DNA of 64,000 bases from Streptomyces odontomachi (GCF_024435355.1 NZ_JAMJWG010000005.1:248001-312000); one strand, 5' to 3'. Positions 52,614 through 62,582 are shown, counted from the stretch's first letter. The notes: generated by a model from the letters alone, not told the origin. Program-made: numbers and translations.

Positions 52614-52840
52614 AAAGCAAAAGGAAGCGCCGCGCACCAGGCGGTTTTCGGCATATTCACTACCGATTTCTAGTGAATGGCCAAATCCCCTTCAACACTC
52701 GACAGGCCTGATGCGTCCACGCCGTCGGAAGGCGTCCACTGGACTGCGGAGGGACGCTTCGTCCCCGCACTTCGTGGGGGCCGGGGAAGGCGGGGATTCC
52801 GGCCCCGGAAGTGCTCGTCCAGCAGACATGAGGAGCTGGC
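52614..52840 (+). other. intergenic region with an AT-rich hairpin and GC-rich stem-loops
   Basis: Contains ATTCACTA-N8-TAGTGAAT (52654-52661 and 52670-52677), an exact 8-bp inverted repeat in a locally AT-rich patch, then GGGACG-CTT-CGTCCC (52748-52762) and an adjoining imperfect stem. The last is a plausible terminator of rsmI; the first could be an operator for the following gene. Confidence 0.55.
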
Positions 52841-53365
52841 ATGAGTGAGAGCACAGGGACCGGCCGCCACACCACCGACACGGACAGCGGCGCCCGCAAG
52901 GGCACCGGCGCCGGCACCGCACCCCCCGTCACCGGCCGGGCGTCCACGGGCACCCGGGTCGGACACGAGTCGTACTCGTTCGCCTGTCTGCGGTGTGGCC
53001 ATGGCTGGGAACAGTCGTACGAGATAGAGCACCGTGTCGACGCCCGTGGCGCTGAGGTCGTCGTCTACAGGGCCGAAGGACGCGAGGTGCCCTCGCCGCT
53101 CAGCCGTCCCACCTGCGGCCACTGCGAAGGCCATGTCGTCCGGATCATGCGCCCGGGACGGGTCTCCACGGTGCTCGAGTCGATGCAGGCCCGCCGGCCC
53201 GGCGGCTCGACGCGCGCCCCGCGTGACACCGGAGCCGCGGGCGGCGGCGCGACCGACGAGGGCGCGCAGCAGGGCGGAGCCGGCCGGCCGGGCCGGGCGG
53301 GGCGGGACCTGTGGCACGCGTCGCACCTGCTGCGCACGCTGCACCTGGCGCGCCGGGCGCGCTGA
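52841..53365 (+). CDS. small zinc-ribbon-like protein of unknown function
   Basis: 174 residues. Between about residues 48 and 90 there are two CxxC pairs, CLRCG and CGHC, separated by 36 residues: a zinc-ribbon pattern, with a strand-rich segment between. The N-terminal 40 and C-terminal 60 residues are Gly/Thr/Arg/Ala-rich and probably disordered; the end is basic. GAGCTGGC precedes the ATG. No known name. Between rsmI and tatD, it may be co-transcribed with the latter. Confidence 0.75.
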   Translation: MSESTGTGRHTTDTDSGARKGTGAGTAPPVTGRASTGTRVGHESYSFACLRCGHGWEQSYEIEHRVDARGAEVVVYRAEGREVPSPLSRPTCGHCEGHVVRIMRPGRVSTVLESMQARRPGGSTRAPRDTGAAGGGATDEGAQQGGAGRPGRAGRDLWHASHLLRTLHLARRAR

Positions 53366-53426
53366 GGGGCCAGGTGGCCGGACTGCCGGGTGAAGCGCCG
53401 CGCGCTGGCTTCGTAGGATCGGGGAC

Positions 53427-54329
53427 ATGCCCGCGAAATCCGCGAAATCCGCGAAAGAAACAGCCGCGCGGAACTCCCCGCCACCGCCGCCCGAGCCACT
53501 GACGGTGCCGGCCGCCGACTCGCACACCCACCTGGACATGCAGCCAGGAACGGTCGACGAGGCGGTGGCCAAGGCCGCGGCGGTGGGGGTCACCACCCTC
53601 GTCCAGGTCGGCTGCGACGTGACCGGTTCCCGGTGGGCGGCCGAGACGGCGGCCGCCCACGACGCCATCCACGCCGCCGTCGCCCTGCATCCGAACGAGG
53701 CGCCGCGGATCGTGCACGGCGACCCGGACGGTTGGTCACGGCAGGGGGAGCGGCCGGGTGGAGGTGCCGCCGCGCTGGATGAGGCGCTGGCCGAGATCGA
53801 CCGGCTCGCCGGGCTCGACCAGGTCAGAGCGGTGGGCGAGACCGGTCTCGACTACTTCCGTACCGGGGACGAGGGCCGGGCCGCCCAGGAGCTCTCCTTC
53901 CGCGCCCACATCGAGATCGCCAAGCGGCGCCGCAAGGCCCTGGTCATCCACGACCGCGAGGCCCACGCCGACGTGCTGCGCATCCTCAAGGAAGAGGGCG
54001 CGCCCGAGCGCACCGTCTTCCACTGCTACTCGGGCGATGCCGCGATGGCCGAGGAGTGCGCCGCGCACGGCTACTACATGTCCTTCGCCGGCAACATCAC
54101 CTTCAAGAACGCCCAGCCGCTGCGTGACGCGCTCGCCGTCGCCCCGCTCGACCTCGTCCTCGTCGAGACCGACGCCCCCTTCCTCACCCCGGCGCCGTAC
54201 CGCGGACGGCCGAACGCTCCGTATCTCATTCCGATCACGGTGCGCGCCATGGCTCAGGTGAAGGGTGTCTCCGAGGAGATGCTGTCGACGGCCGTATCCG
54301 CCAATACCGCCCGTGCTTTCGGTTACTGA
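53427..54329 (+). CDS. tatD: TatD-family hydrolase/deoxyribonuclease
   Basis: 300 residues, metal-dependent TIM-barrel nuclease. Ligands seen are ADSHTHLD, GETGLDYFR (Glu), VIHDREAHAD (His), FHCYSGD (His) and VETDAPFLTP (Asp), the standard TatD set. The first 25 residues carry a KSAKSAK repeat, reflecting three tandem copies of CGCGAAATC. ATG start. Probably acts in DNA repair or RNA 3'-end trimming as known for the family. Confidence 0.93.
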   Translation: MPAKSAKSAKETAARNSPPPPPEPLTVPAADSHTHLDMQPGTVDEAVAKAAAVGVTTLVQVGCDVTGSRWAAETAAAHDAIHAAVALHPNEAPRIVHGDPDGWSRQGERPGGGAAALDEALAEIDRLAGLDQVRAVGETGLDYFRTGDEGRAAQELSFRAHIEIAKRRRKALVIHDREAHADVLRILKEEGAPERTVFHCYSGDAAMAEECAAHGYYMSFAGNITFKNAQPLRDALAVAPLDLVLVETDAPFLTPAPYRGRPNAPYLIPITVRAMAQVKGVSEEMLSTAVSANTARAFGY

Positions 54330-54464
54330 ATGATTACGGTACGAAACGCGTGGATGCGGCCATTCGTGGGAGCGATCCGCGACACGGAGTGATCGACTTG
54401 CTTGGGAGAGTGACCAACGCTCATTAGTTTCGGTCCACCAGACCGGACTCACCTGGAGCGTTGC

Positions 54465-56258
54465 ATGACCACGAGCAGCAGCGAGAGACCGATCGACACG
54501 CCGATCGGTCCACCAGACGGCGAGCGGGACGCCGCCGTGCCAGACGCCACCGAAGGGCCTGAGGGTACGGGGGGCCTCACCGGGCGGCCCGAGGGCACGG
54601 CGGTCCGCACCGGCGCGGGCGCCCCGGAGACGGGCGCCCCGGAGACGGGCAGCCGGGAGACGGGCGCCCCGGAGACGGGCACCGCCGCGACCGGGACCGG
54701 GCAGGAGCCCGAAGCGCACGACCGGGAGACGAGCGCGGACGAAGGACGCCGGCACGAGGATGCGGACGACGGGCGCCCTCACGAGGAGCGCGAGGACGGG
54801 TGCCCTGACGAGGAGCGCGAGGACGGGGCGCGCCGTAGGCCGCTGTGCGCGGGGCGCGGAGTGACGGGGATCCGCGGGGCGCGCGGGGCGCTGAGCGCGG
54901 CGCGGGCCGTGTGCGGGGCCCAGGGACGGGCCGCCCGGCGGGCCGGCCGGGACGCGGCGCGCTCCGGCGGCCACGGCGGCCACGGCGAAGCCAGGACCGT
55001 CCACGGTGAGCTGCACACCGGTCACGGCGAGGCCCGCTCGGGACGGAGCACGTCACGCGGGTCGCGCGCCGGGCGCGCCGGGGTCGTCAGGCGCGAACCG
55101 CTGCGCCGGTTGCTTCCGCAGGCGCTGGTCGTGGCCTGTCTCGCTGGCGGCACGACGGCATTCGTGGCCCATGACAAGTCCGTGCAGCTCAGTATCGACG
55201 GCAAGCCGCACATACTGCATACGTTCGCCGACGACGTCGCCGAGCTCCTCGACGACGAGGGGGTCGTCGTCGGCACCCACGACGTGGTCGCACCCACACC
55301 CGACGCCCCGCTGTCCGACGGCGACGAGGTGACCGTGCGCCACGCACGCGCGCTGCGGATCACCGTCGACGGCCGCCGCCGCCACGTGTGGACGACCGCG
55401 CACACGGTCGACGGAGCACTACGCGTCCTCGGGGTACGCCCCGAGGGCGCGTACGTGTCTGTGTCCCGGTCCCGGTCCATCGCCCGCACCGGCCTCACGT
55501 TGCAGGTACGCACCGAGCGCACCGTGCACGTCCGGGCCGACGGCCGCACCCGCACCCTGCACACCAACGCCGCGAGCGCAGCGGCGGCCGTCCGCGCGGC
55601 CGGCATCCGGCTGCACGGCAGGGACACCCTGTCCATGGCGGCCGGCAGCTTCCCGCACGACGGGCAGACCATCGCCGTCACCCGGATCCGGATCGGCCGC
55701 AAGGTACGTTCCGAGACCATCCCGTACCCGGTGCGCCGGACCGCGGACCCCGGCCTGCCGCGCGGCACCGAGATCGTGGCACGCGCCGGCCACCCCGGCG
55801 TCCGCCGGGTCACCTACGCCACCCGCACCGTCGACGGGGTGCCCCAGCCGCTGCGCTGGCTCGCGTCCGAAGTGGTACGCGGGCCACGCCCCGAGCACCT
55901 GCGGGTGGGCACGAAACCGCCGGCACCGGACGGTGGCGGCGGCGCCCGGGCGAGCGGCTCGGGATCCGGTTGGTCCCCGGCACGCAAGGAGACCGGTCCC
56001 GGCGTGCCCGGGCGCGTCGACGGCCTGGACTGGGCGGCGCTGGCGCGCTGCGAGTCCGGTGGCCGGGCCAGAGCGGTCGACCCGTCCGGGAAGTACGGCG
56101 GGCTGTACCAGTTCGACATCGGCACCTGGCGTGGGCTCGGCGGCATCGGCCGTCCGCAGGACGCGTCCCCGGGCGAGCAGACGCGCCTGGCGAAGCTCCT
56201 CTACGCCCGGCGCGGCGCGGCACCCTGGCCGGTCTGCGGGCGCCACCTGACGGGGTAA
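54465..56258 (+). CDS. resuscitation-promoting factor (DUF348-G5-transglycosylase)
   Basis: 597 residues. About 215 N-terminal residues are unusual: repeats of GAPETG/GSRETG and acidic segments such as HEERED/DEERED, probably disordered and cytosolic. One membrane helix at 217-237 anchors the protein. Outside lie three DUF348 (ubiquitin-like) units from about 240 to 385 ([23 protein letters not shown]...), a G5 domain from about 400 to 475, and the C-terminal lysozyme-like Rpf domain from 520 ([13 protein letters not shown] with catalytic Glu, then YGGLYQF). It remodels peptidoglycan to wake dormant cells or spores. This is an RpfB-like layout. ATG start after CTGGAGCG. Confidence 0.93.
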   Translation: MTTSSSERPIDTPIGPPDGERDAAVPDATEGPEGTGGLTGRPEGTAVRTGAGAPETGAPETGSRETGAPETGTAATGTGQEPEAHDRETSADEGRRHEDADDGRPHEEREDGCPDEEREDGARRRPLCAGRGVTGIRGARGALSAARAVCGAQGRAARRAGRDAARSGGHGGHGEARTVHGELHTGHGEARSGRSTSRGSRAGRAGVVRREPLRRLLPQALVVACLAGGTTAFVAHDKSVQLSIDGKPHILHTFADDVAELLDDEGVVVGTHDVVAPTPDAPLSDGDEVTVRHARALRITVDGRRRHVWTTAHTVDGALRVLGVRPEGAYVSVSRSRSIARTGLTLQVRTERTVHVRADGRTRTLHTNAASAAAAVRAAGIRLHGRDTLSMAAGSFPHDGQTIAVTRIRIGRKVRSETIPYPVRRTADPGLPRGTEIVARAGHPGVRRVTYATRTVDGVPQPLRWLASEVVRGPRPEHLRVGTKPPAPDGGGGARASGSGSGWSPARKETGPGVPGRVDGLDWAALARCESGGRARAVDPSGKYGGLYQFDIGTWRGLGGIGRPQDASPGEQTRLAKLLYARRGAAPWPVCGRHLTG

Positions 56259-56307
56259 CGGCCACCTTCACGACCCTCACGAGGGTGCACCCCCACGACC
56301 TCACGAG

Positions 56308-56329
56308 GGTGCCGTCGACCGACGGCACC
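56308..56329 (+). terminator. hairpin after the Rpf gene
   Basis: GGTGCCGTCG-AC-CGACGGCACC, 10-bp exact stem, 50 bases after the Rpf stop. The upstream CCTCACGAGGGTGC is repeated twice. Confidence 0.6.
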
Positions 56330-56386
56330 CCGGGCCGACCACCCGGCCGGCGGGCCCCCGACCCCGCCGGCCGTAGGCTTGGGCCC

Positions 56387-57277
56387 GTGACGCCCACCCG
56401 CCCCGACCCCCTCCTCGGCCCCGCCGACATCCGCGAACTCGCCGCCGGACTCGGTATCCGCCCCACCAAGCAGCGCGGCCAGAACTTCGTGATCGACGCC
56501 AACACGGTCCGCCGTATCGTCCGCACCGCCCAGGTACGGCCCGACGACGTGGTGGTGGAGGTGGGGCCGGGGCTCGGCTCGCTGACCCTGGCACTGCTGG
56601 AGGCGGCGGACCGCGTCACGGCCGTGGAGATCGACGCCGCGCTGGCCGCAGCGCTGCCCGCGACCGTCGCTGCCCGGCTGCCGGAGCGCGCCGCACGCTT
56701 CGCGCTGGTGCACGCCGACGCCCTGCACGTGCGCGAGCTGCCGGGACCGCCCCCCACCGCCCTCGTCGCCAACCTCCCCTACAACGTCGCCGTGCCCGTC
56801 CTGCTGCACATGCTCGACATCTTCCCGAGCATCGAACGCGTCCTGGTCATGGTCCAGTCCGAGGTCGCCGACCGGCTCTGCGCGGCCCCCGGCTCGAAGG
56901 TGTACGGCGTCCCGTCGGTCAAGGCCGGCTGGTACGCGCACGTCAAACGGGCCGGTGCCATCGGCCGTACGGTCTTCTGGCCGGCGCCGAACGTGGACAG
57001 CGGCCTGGTGTCGCTGGTCCGCAGGACCGAGCCGGTGGCGACGACGGCCTCCCGGCAAGAGGTCTTCGCGGTCGTCGACGCGGCCTTCGCGCAGCGGCGG
57101 AAGACGCTCAGGGCCGCCCTGGCGGGCTGGGCCGGATCCGCGGCGGCGGCCGAGGCGGCCCTGGTCGCCGCCGGTGTGCCGGTCCAGGCGCGCGGTGAGT
57201 CGCTGACCGTGGCGGAGTTCGCCCGGATCGCCGAACAACGGCCGGGCCGGTCGGACCAGCAGCCGGAACAGCCTTGA
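56387..57277 (+). CDS. rsmA: 16S rRNA (adenine-1518/1519-N6)-dimethyltransferase
   Basis: 296 residues (KsgA). SAM-dependent dimethylation of A1518 and A1519 in late 30S assembly. Motifs: [24 protein letters not shown] (SAM loop), VEIDAAL, and [11 protein letters not shown] (target-base motif IV). The C-terminal helical domain has [19 protein letters not shown] start. In the order rpf-rsmA-ispE, as in other Streptomyces from memory. Confidence 0.95.
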   Translation: MTPTRPDPLLGPADIRELAAGLGIRPTKQRGQNFVIDANTVRRIVRTAQVRPDDVVVEVGPGLGSLTLALLEAADRVTAVEIDAALAAALPATVAARLPERAARFALVHADALHVRELPGPPPTALVANLPYNVAVPVLLHMLDIFPSIERVLVMVQSEVADRLCAAPGSKVYGVPSVKAGWYAHVKRAGAIGRTVFWPAPNVDSGLVSLVRRTEPVATTASRQEVFAVVDAAFAQRRKTLRAALAGWAGSAAAAEAALVAAGVPVQARGESLTVAEFARIAEQRPGRSDQQPEQP

Positions 57278-57296
57278 CGGTGACGGTGACGGTGCC

Positions 57297-58328
57297 GTGG
57301 CGAACGGCGACCGGAAGGGACCGGGCGTCGACCGTGTGGGACCGGCGCCCGGCGGAGTACAGGGCGGCAGCCCGGATGCGGAGTACGTGGTGAACCGGAA
57401 CCCCAAGACCCCGGCCGTGACCGTCCGGGTCCCGGCCAAGGTCAACGTGCAGCTCGCCGTGGGGCCCGCGCGCCCCGACGGGTTCCACGACCTGGCCAAC
57501 GTCTTCCTGGCCGTCGGCCTCTACGACGAGATCACCGTCACCCCCGCCGACGAACTACGGCTGACCTGCGACGGGCCCGGCTCCGCCGAGGTGCCCCTGG
57601 ACGGCGGCAACCTGGCCGCGCGGGCCGCGACGGCGCTCGCAGAGCGGACCGGGCGCGCGCCCGCCGTGCACATCCACATCGACAAGAACATCCCCGTCGC
57701 CGGCGGCATGGCGGGCGGCAGCGCGGACGGTGCCGGGGCCCTGCTGGCCTGTGACGCGCTCTGGGACACCGGCCTGTCCCGCGCCCGACTCCTGCAACTC
57801 TGCGCCGAACTCGGCAGCGACGTGCCCTTCAGCCTCATCGGCGGGGCGGCGCTGGGCACCGGACGCGGCGAGCAGGTGCGACCGCTGCCGGTCGGTGACT
57901 CGTTCCACTGGGTGTTCGCCCTGGCCGAGGGCGGTCTCTCCACCCCCGCCGTGTACCGCGAGTTCGACCGCCTCGCCGCCGCGGCGGGCCGTCCGGTGCC
58001 GGCGCCGGTGGCCTCCGAAGCGCTGCTCCGGGCGCTACGGGACGGTGACGCGGCGGCGTTGGCCGCCGCGGTGAGCAACGACCTTCAGCCGGCGGCGCTC
58101 TCCCTGTACCCCGCCCTCGCGGACACCCTCGCGGCCGGCACCAAGGGGGGCGCCCTCGCCGCACTGGTGTCCGGTTCGGGCCCGACCACGGCGTTCCTCA
58201 CGGACGCCGCCACGGCGCCGGCCGTCGCGGCGGCACTACAGGACTCCGGCACGTGCCGCGCCGTACGGGTCGCCTCCTCGCCTGCGGCGGGGGCGACGGT
58301 GACCAAAGCGTCCGCTTCGGCCCGGTGA
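57297..58328 (+). CDS. ispE: 4-(cytidine-5'-diphospho)-2-C-methyl-D-erythritol kinase
   Basis: GHMP kinase of the MEP isoprenoid pathway, 343 residues from GTG. ATP-binding PVAGGMAGGSADGAGALL is the family signature; VRVPAKVNVQLAVG opens the fold and SGSGPTTAF closes it. The first 40 residues before TVRVPAK are not family sequence, so GTG 57417 (or GTG 57387) may be the true start. 19 bases after rsmA, so it is co-transcribed. Confidence 0.92.
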   Translation: MANGDRKGPGVDRVGPAPGGVQGGSPDAEYVVNRNPKTPAVTVRVPAKVNVQLAVGPARPDGFHDLANVFLAVGLYDEITVTPADELRLTCDGPGSAEVPLDGGNLAARAATALAERTGRAPAVHIHIDKNIPVAGGMAGGSADGAGALLACDALWDTGLSRARLLQLCAELGSDVPFSLIGGAALGTGRGEQVRPLPVGDSFHWVFALAEGGLSTPAVYREFDRLAAAAGRPVPAPVASEALLRALRDGDAAALAAAVSNDLQPAALSLYPALADTLAAGTKGGALAALVSGSGPTTAFLTDAATAPAVAAALQDSGTCRAVRVASSPAAGATVTKASASAR

Positions 58329-58558
58329 CGACCCGACGGTCTCGTCGGGGCCTGTCGCGCAGTTCCCCGCGCCCCTAATAGGTGGGCCGGGGTGCCGTGA
58401 GCCCCTGGGATGGCGCCAAAGGCGCCTATAAAGGGGCGCGGGGAACTGCGCGACAAGCCCCCACCGGCCGGTGGTCCGGATACGACGGAGACAGCCCCTT
58501 CGGGCCGATGACGACCCGACGGTCTCGTCGGGGTTGGTCGCGCAGTTCCCCGCGCCCC
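58325..58558. repeat. triplicated dispersed Streptomyces repeat (two direct, one inverted copy)
   Basis: GTCGCGCAGTTCCCCGCGCC occurs at 58354 and 58537, and its reverse complement at 58432-58454. The outer direct copies extend over about 50 bases each (58325-58375 and 58507-58558), both preceded by CGACCCGACGGTCTCGTCGG. The first and inverted copies can pair into a long hairpin that would end ispE transcription. This sequence is familiar as a dispersed intergenic element of Streptomyces. Confidence 0.8.
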
Positions 58559-58639
58559 CACGGGGCGCACCCCGGGCGTCCGGGTCCCGTAACCTGGAAC
58601 GCTGATCGATCAAACCGCAGCGTCGGGTCAGGAGTGCTG

Positions 58640-60457
58640 GTGGCCGTCAATCTGGTCAATGTCGAGGCCGTAGGCAAGGTGTACGGCACGCGTGCACTGC
58701 TCGACTCGGTGTCCCTCGGGGTCTCGGAAGGGGACCGGATCGGCGTCGTCGGGCGCAACGGCGACGGGAAGACGACCCTGATCCGCATCCTGTCCAAGCT
58801 GGAGGAGGCCGACACGGGCCGCGTCACGCACAGTGGCGGGCTGCGGCTCGGCGTGCTCACCCAGCACGACTCGCTCGACTCGGCGGCCACCGTCCGCCAT
58901 GAGGTGATCGGCGACCTCGCCGACCACGAGTGGGCCGGCGACGCCCGCATCAGGGATGTGCTGACCGGCCTCTTCGGCGGCCTCGCCCTGCCGGGCTTCC
59001 CGCACGGCCTGGACACCGTCATCGGCCCGCTGTCCGGCGGCGAGCGCCGGCGCATCGCGCTCGCCAAGCTGCTCATCGCCGAGCAGGACCTGATCGTCCT
59101 CGACGAGCCCACCAACCACCTGGACGTGGAGGGCATCGCCTGGCTCGCCGAGCACCTGCGCGCCCGCCGCTCCGCCCTGGTCTGCGTCACGCACGACCGG
59201 TGGTTCCTCGACCAGGTCTGCACCCGCATGTGGGACGTGCAGCGCGGCACCGTCTTCGAGTACGAGGGCGGCTACTCGGACTACGTCTTCGCGCGTGCCG
59301 AGCGCGAGCGCATCGCGGCGAGCGAGGAGGCCAAGCGGCAGAACCTGATCCGCAAGGAGCTGGCCTGGCTGCGCCGTGGCGCGCCCGCGCGCACGTCCAA
59401 GCCGCGCTTCCGCATCGAGGCCGCCAACGAGCTGATCAAGGACGTGCCGATGCCGCGCGACACCAGCGAACTGATGAAGTTCGCCTCGTCCCGGCTCGGC
59501 AAGACCGTCTTCGACCTGGAGGACATCACCGTCCAGGCCGGTCCGAAGACGCTGCTGGAGCGGGTGACCTGGCAGCTCGGACCGGGCGACCGCATCGCCC
59601 TGGTCGGCGTGAACGGCGCGGGCAAGACATCGCTGGTGCGGGCCATGACCGAGGCCGCGGCGAGCGACGGCGAGCGACAGCCGGCCGGCGGCCGGATCGT
59701 GGTGGGCAAGACGGTCAGGCCCGCCTACCTCTCGCAGGAGGTGCACGAACTCGATCCGGGGCTGCGGGTGCTGGAGGCGGTGCAGCAGGTACGCGAGCGG
59801 GTCGACCTTGGCAAGGGCCGGGAGATGACGGCGGGGCAGCTCTGCGAGACGTTCGGCTTCGGCAAGGAGAAGCAGTGGACGCCCGTCGCCGACCTCTCGG
59901 GTGGTGAGCGGCGCCGGTTGCAGCTGCTGCGGCTGCTGATGGACGAGCCCAACGTGCTCTTCCTCGACGAGCCCACCAACGACCTGGACATCGAGACCCT
60001 GACCCAGCTGGAGGACCTGCTCGACGGCTGGCCCGGCACCCTCGTCGTGATCTCCCACGACCGGTTCTTCCTCGAGCGCACCACGGACCGGGTGTTCGCG
60101 CTGCTCGGCGACCGGACCCTGCGGATGCTGCCGCGCGGCGTCGACGAGTACCTGGAACGCCGCCGTCGGATGCTCCAGGAGGCCGCCCCGGCGCCCGCGG
60201 CCACGCCGGCGAAGAAGGAGAAGGCCGTCTCCGCCGCCGAGGCGCGCGCCGCGAAGAAGGAACTCCAGCGGATCGAGCGGCAGCTGGACAAGATCTCGCA
60301 GGACGAGACGGCGCTGCACACGCAGATCGCCGATCACGCCACCGACTTCGCGAAGGTGGCCGTGCTCGACGGCGAGCTGAGGGAACTCGTCACCCGCCGC
60401 GAGGAGTTGGAGAACCGCTGGCTGGAACTCGCCGACGAGTTGGGTGAAGCCGGATGA
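58640..60457 (+). CDS. ABC-F family ATPase
   Basis: 605 residues, two ATPase domains in tandem and no membrane part. Domain 1 Walker A GRNGDGKTT, signature LSGGERRRIALA and Walker B LIVLDEPTNHLD; domain 2 GVNGAGKTS, LSGGERRRLQLL and LFLDEPTNDLD. Between them is the charged linker (EEAKRQNLIRKELAWLRRGAPARTSKPR, in pieces) typical of ABC-F/Uup-type proteins acting on ribosomes. A coiled-coil tail (LQRIERQLDKISQDETAL) is present. GTG 58640 with GGAG five bases ahead. Acts in translation or ribosome rescue; a resistance role is possible but not supported. Confidence 0.93.
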   Translation: MAVNLVNVEAVGKVYGTRALLDSVSLGVSEGDRIGVVGRNGDGKTTLIRILSKLEEADTGRVTHSGGLRLGVLTQHDSLDSAATVRHEVIGDLADHEWAGDARIRDVLTGLFGGLALPGFPHGLDTVIGPLSGGERRRIALAKLLIAEQDLIVLDEPTNHLDVEGIAWLAEHLRARRSALVCVTHDRWFLDQVCTRMWDVQRGTVFEYEGGYSDYVFARAERERIAASEEAKRQNLIRKELAWLRRGAPARTSKPRFRIEAANELIKDVPMPRDTSELMKFASSRLGKTVFDLEDITVQAGPKTLLERVTWQLGPGDRIALVGVNGAGKTSLVRAMTEAAASDGERQPAGGRIVVGKTVRPAYLSQEVHELDPGLRVLEAVQQVRERVDLGKGREMTAGQLCETFGFGKEKQWTPVADLSGGERRRLQLLRLLMDEPNVLFLDEPTNDLDIETLTQLEDLLDGWPGTLVVISHDRFFLERTTDRVFALLGDRTLRMLPRGVDEYLERRRRMLQEAAPAPAATPAKKEKAVSAAEARAAKKELQRIERQLDKISQDETALHTQIADHATDFAKVAVLDGELRELVTRREELENRWLELADELGEAG

Positions 60458-60516
60458 GAGGCCCCCGCTTTCTGATCGCGAAGGATGCGTGAAAACCGCG
60501 TAACAGTGCCATCACG

Positions 60517-60553
60517 GGCCGGTCCGCCCTTGGGAACAGGGCATGGACCGGCC
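60517..60553 (+). terminator. strong nested hairpin after the ABC-F gene
   Basis: Outer arms GGCCGGTCC/GGACCGGCC and inner arms GCCCT/AGGGC give a 14-bp stem with a 2-base bulge, 60 bases past the stop. Confidence 0.7.
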
Positions 60554-60759
60554 AGGTGTGCTAGGGCGACCAAGTGATAGAAAGGCGGCCTCGGGACATG
60601 TCCGAGACCCGTCAGGCATGCCGAAAACCAGCGCCGTGGTCCCCTCGGGGGTGCCTCAAGGGCTAGAGGGTATCCAGCGGGACACCTCCAGCACGTCAGG
60701 ACACGCGGGTCACAGCGGGGGCCGGCGAGGCGAGATTTCAGTGAAAGAGGGGGAGCGCT
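60554..60759 (+). other. leader region of the propeller-protein genes
   Basis: 206 bases, with no gene seen. GAAAGAGGGGGAGCGCT before the GTG is a good ribosome site. A promoter should lie near GTGATAGAAAGG (60575-60590), but I see no clear pair of hexamers. Confidence 0.4.
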
Positions 60760-62544
60760 GTGACTCAGCCACCCAACCAACCGCCCCAGGGCGGCTTCGG
60801 AGCTCCGCAGGACCCGCCGCCGCACGGCACACCCCCGCCGCCGCCCCAGCAGCCGCCGGCCCAGCCCGCGGGCCAGCCCGGCTACGGGTACCCCCAGCAA
60901 CCGCCCACGCCGCCCGCGGGCCAGCCGGGTTACGGCTACCCGCAGCAGTCGGGCGGGTTCGGCCCGCCCCAGCAGCCGGGCGGCTTCGGCCAGCCGCAGC
61001 AGCCGGGCCCGTACGCCCCGCAGCAGCAGCCCGGGCCCTACACCCAGCCGCAGTACGGCTACCCGCCTCAGCAGCAGTACCCGACGGTGCCCGGTGGCGG
61101 CCCCGGCGGTGGCGGCCGTAACCCCTTCAAGGGCAAGCCCGCGGTGCTCATCGGCGCGGCGGTGGCCCTCGTACTGGTGGCCGGCGGTGTGGTGTGGGCG
61201 GTCACCAGCGGCGGGGACGACGACAAGCCGGTCGCCAAGCACACCAGTTCGCCCGGCCCCTCGGCGTCGGCCGACGAGGGCGACGGCAGCGGCAACGGCG
61301 GCAGCAGGGGCGACGACCCCGAGGACTTCAACGCCGACCGCCAGCCCGGCGAGGCGAAGGTGCTCTGGTACAAGGGGGCGCCCGACGCGCCCGGCAACGG
61401 TGCCGAGGCCAACGGCATGTGGGTCACCGACAAGATCGCCGCCAAGGCCGCGTACAAGCAGCTGTTCGGCTACAACGTGGCCAACGGCAGCCAGGCCTGG
61501 GAGCCCATCACCTTCCCTCAGGAGATCTGCGCCACCTCCAAGCAGGCGACCGCCGACGGCAAGATCGTCGTCGCCTACAAGGAGGGCGTGAAGGACACCG
61601 CCAAGTGCAACCAGCTGGTGGAAGTCGACCTGAACACCGGTGAGAAGGGCTGGACCAGGAACATCAAGGAAGAGGGACTGTTCGACAGCTCGCTGAGCTT
61701 GGAGATGTACATCTCCAAGAACACGCTGATAGTCGGCCGTTCCCAGTCCGGCACCGGCCTGTCGATGAGCGACGGCCACCAGCTGTGGACCAAGAAGGAA
61801 GAGGAGGACGGGGTCTGCTTCCCGCAGGCCTTCACCGGCGGCTCCAAGGTGCTCCTGTCGATGGGGTGCTCGGCGGGGAAGGACACCGAGCACGAGCGGG
61901 TGGAGGAACTCGACCCCGACACCGGCAAGACCAAGTGGACCAAGGAGATCCCCAAGGGCTGGTCCCTCAAGCGCGTCTACTCCACCAGCCCCGTCGTCCT
62001 CTACCTCACCAACGAGGACAAGAAGCAGTGGAACATCAGCACGCTGAAGAACGGCAGCGGTACGACGCGTTCGCAGGTCGACATCAACGAGAGCTTCTCG
62101 CCCGACTGCCCCATGTCGATCATCGAGTCCGAGCTACAGGGCTGTAACGGCACGGCTGCCGACGCCGACACCCTCTACCTGCCCACCGAGGCGGACACCG
62201 GCGCCAACGAGATCGTCGCCGTCAACCTGGACACCGGCAAGGAGCGCTGGCGCGTGAAGGCGCCCGCCGAGAGCAGCATGCTGCCGCTGCGGGTGGAGGG
62301 CGGCAACGTCATCGCCTACCAGAAGCCCACGTACGAGGCGGGCGGCGCGGTGCTGTCGATCCCGACCAGCGGCGGCCACAAGCCGACGAAGCTGCTCCAG
62401 CACCCCGCGAGCACCGCGGACATCGAGAACGGCTTCTACTCGGCGGAGATCGCCTACGTGGACGGCCGCTTCGTCATCTCCACCACCCAGCTGACCGGCA
62501 GTGACAAGGCGCAGGAGAAACTCATGATGGCCTTCGGCAAGTGA
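60760..62544 (+). CDS. membrane-anchored PQQ-type beta-propeller protein
   Basis: 594 residues. N-terminal 110 residues are Pro/Gln/Gly/Tyr-rich (repeats of PGYGYPQQ and QQPGGFG), cytosolic and disordered; a membrane helix at about 127-147 (AVLIGAAVALVLVAGGVVWAV); then a linker and an outer propeller with PQQ-like blades (NGSQAWEPITFP, DLNTGEKGWTRN, DGHQLWTKK, DPDTGKTKWTKEI, NLDTGKERWRV). No enzymatic residues. GTG start. It is followed by a paralogue, suggesting a duplicated sensor or scaffold. Confidence 0.88.
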   Translation: MTQPPNQPPQGGFGAPQDPPPHGTPPPPPQQPPAQPAGQPGYGYPQQPPTPPAGQPGYGYPQQSGGFGPPQQPGGFGQPQQPGPYAPQQQPGPYTQPQYGYPPQQQYPTVPGGGPGGGGRNPFKGKPAVLIGAAVALVLVAGGVVWAVTSGGDDDKPVAKHTSSPGPSASADEGDGSGNGGSRGDDPEDFNADRQPGEAKVLWYKGAPDAPGNGAEANGMWVTDKIAAKAAYKQLFGYNVANGSQAWEPITFPQEICATSKQATADGKIVVAYKEGVKDTAKCNQLVEVDLNTGEKGWTRNIKEEGLFDSSLSLEMYISKNTLIVGRSQSGTGLSMSDGHQLWTKKEEEDGVCFPQAFTGGSKVLLSMGCSAGKDTEHERVEELDPDTGKTKWTKEIPKGWSLKRVYSTSPVVLYLTNEDKKQWNISTLKNGSGTTRSQVDINESFSPDCPMSIIESELQGCNGTAADADTLYLPTEADTGANEIVAVNLDTGKERWRVKAPAESSMLPLRVEGGNVIAYQKPTYEAGGAVLSIPTSGGHKPTKLLQHPASTADIENGFYSAEIAYVDGRFVISTTQLTGSDKAQEKLMMAFGK

Positions 62545-62564
62545 CTGCACCCACGCTCCGGTGA

Positions 62565-62582
62565 GCCCGCGTCCCCGCGGGC
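62565..62582 (+). terminator. GC hairpin between the two propeller genes
   Basis: GCCCGCG-TCCC-CGCGGGC, 20 bases after the first stop and 53 before the next start. Too short and close to act certainly as a terminator. Confidence 0.4.

Noticed and set aside
54330..54464. c-di-AMP (ydaO-type) riboswitch before the Rpf gene
   Set aside because: Only 135 bases, and I could not find the conserved motifs.
58640..60457. Antibiotic-resistance ABC-F gene
   Set aside because: Sequence and core setting fit a housekeeping translation factor; no biosynthetic genes nearby.
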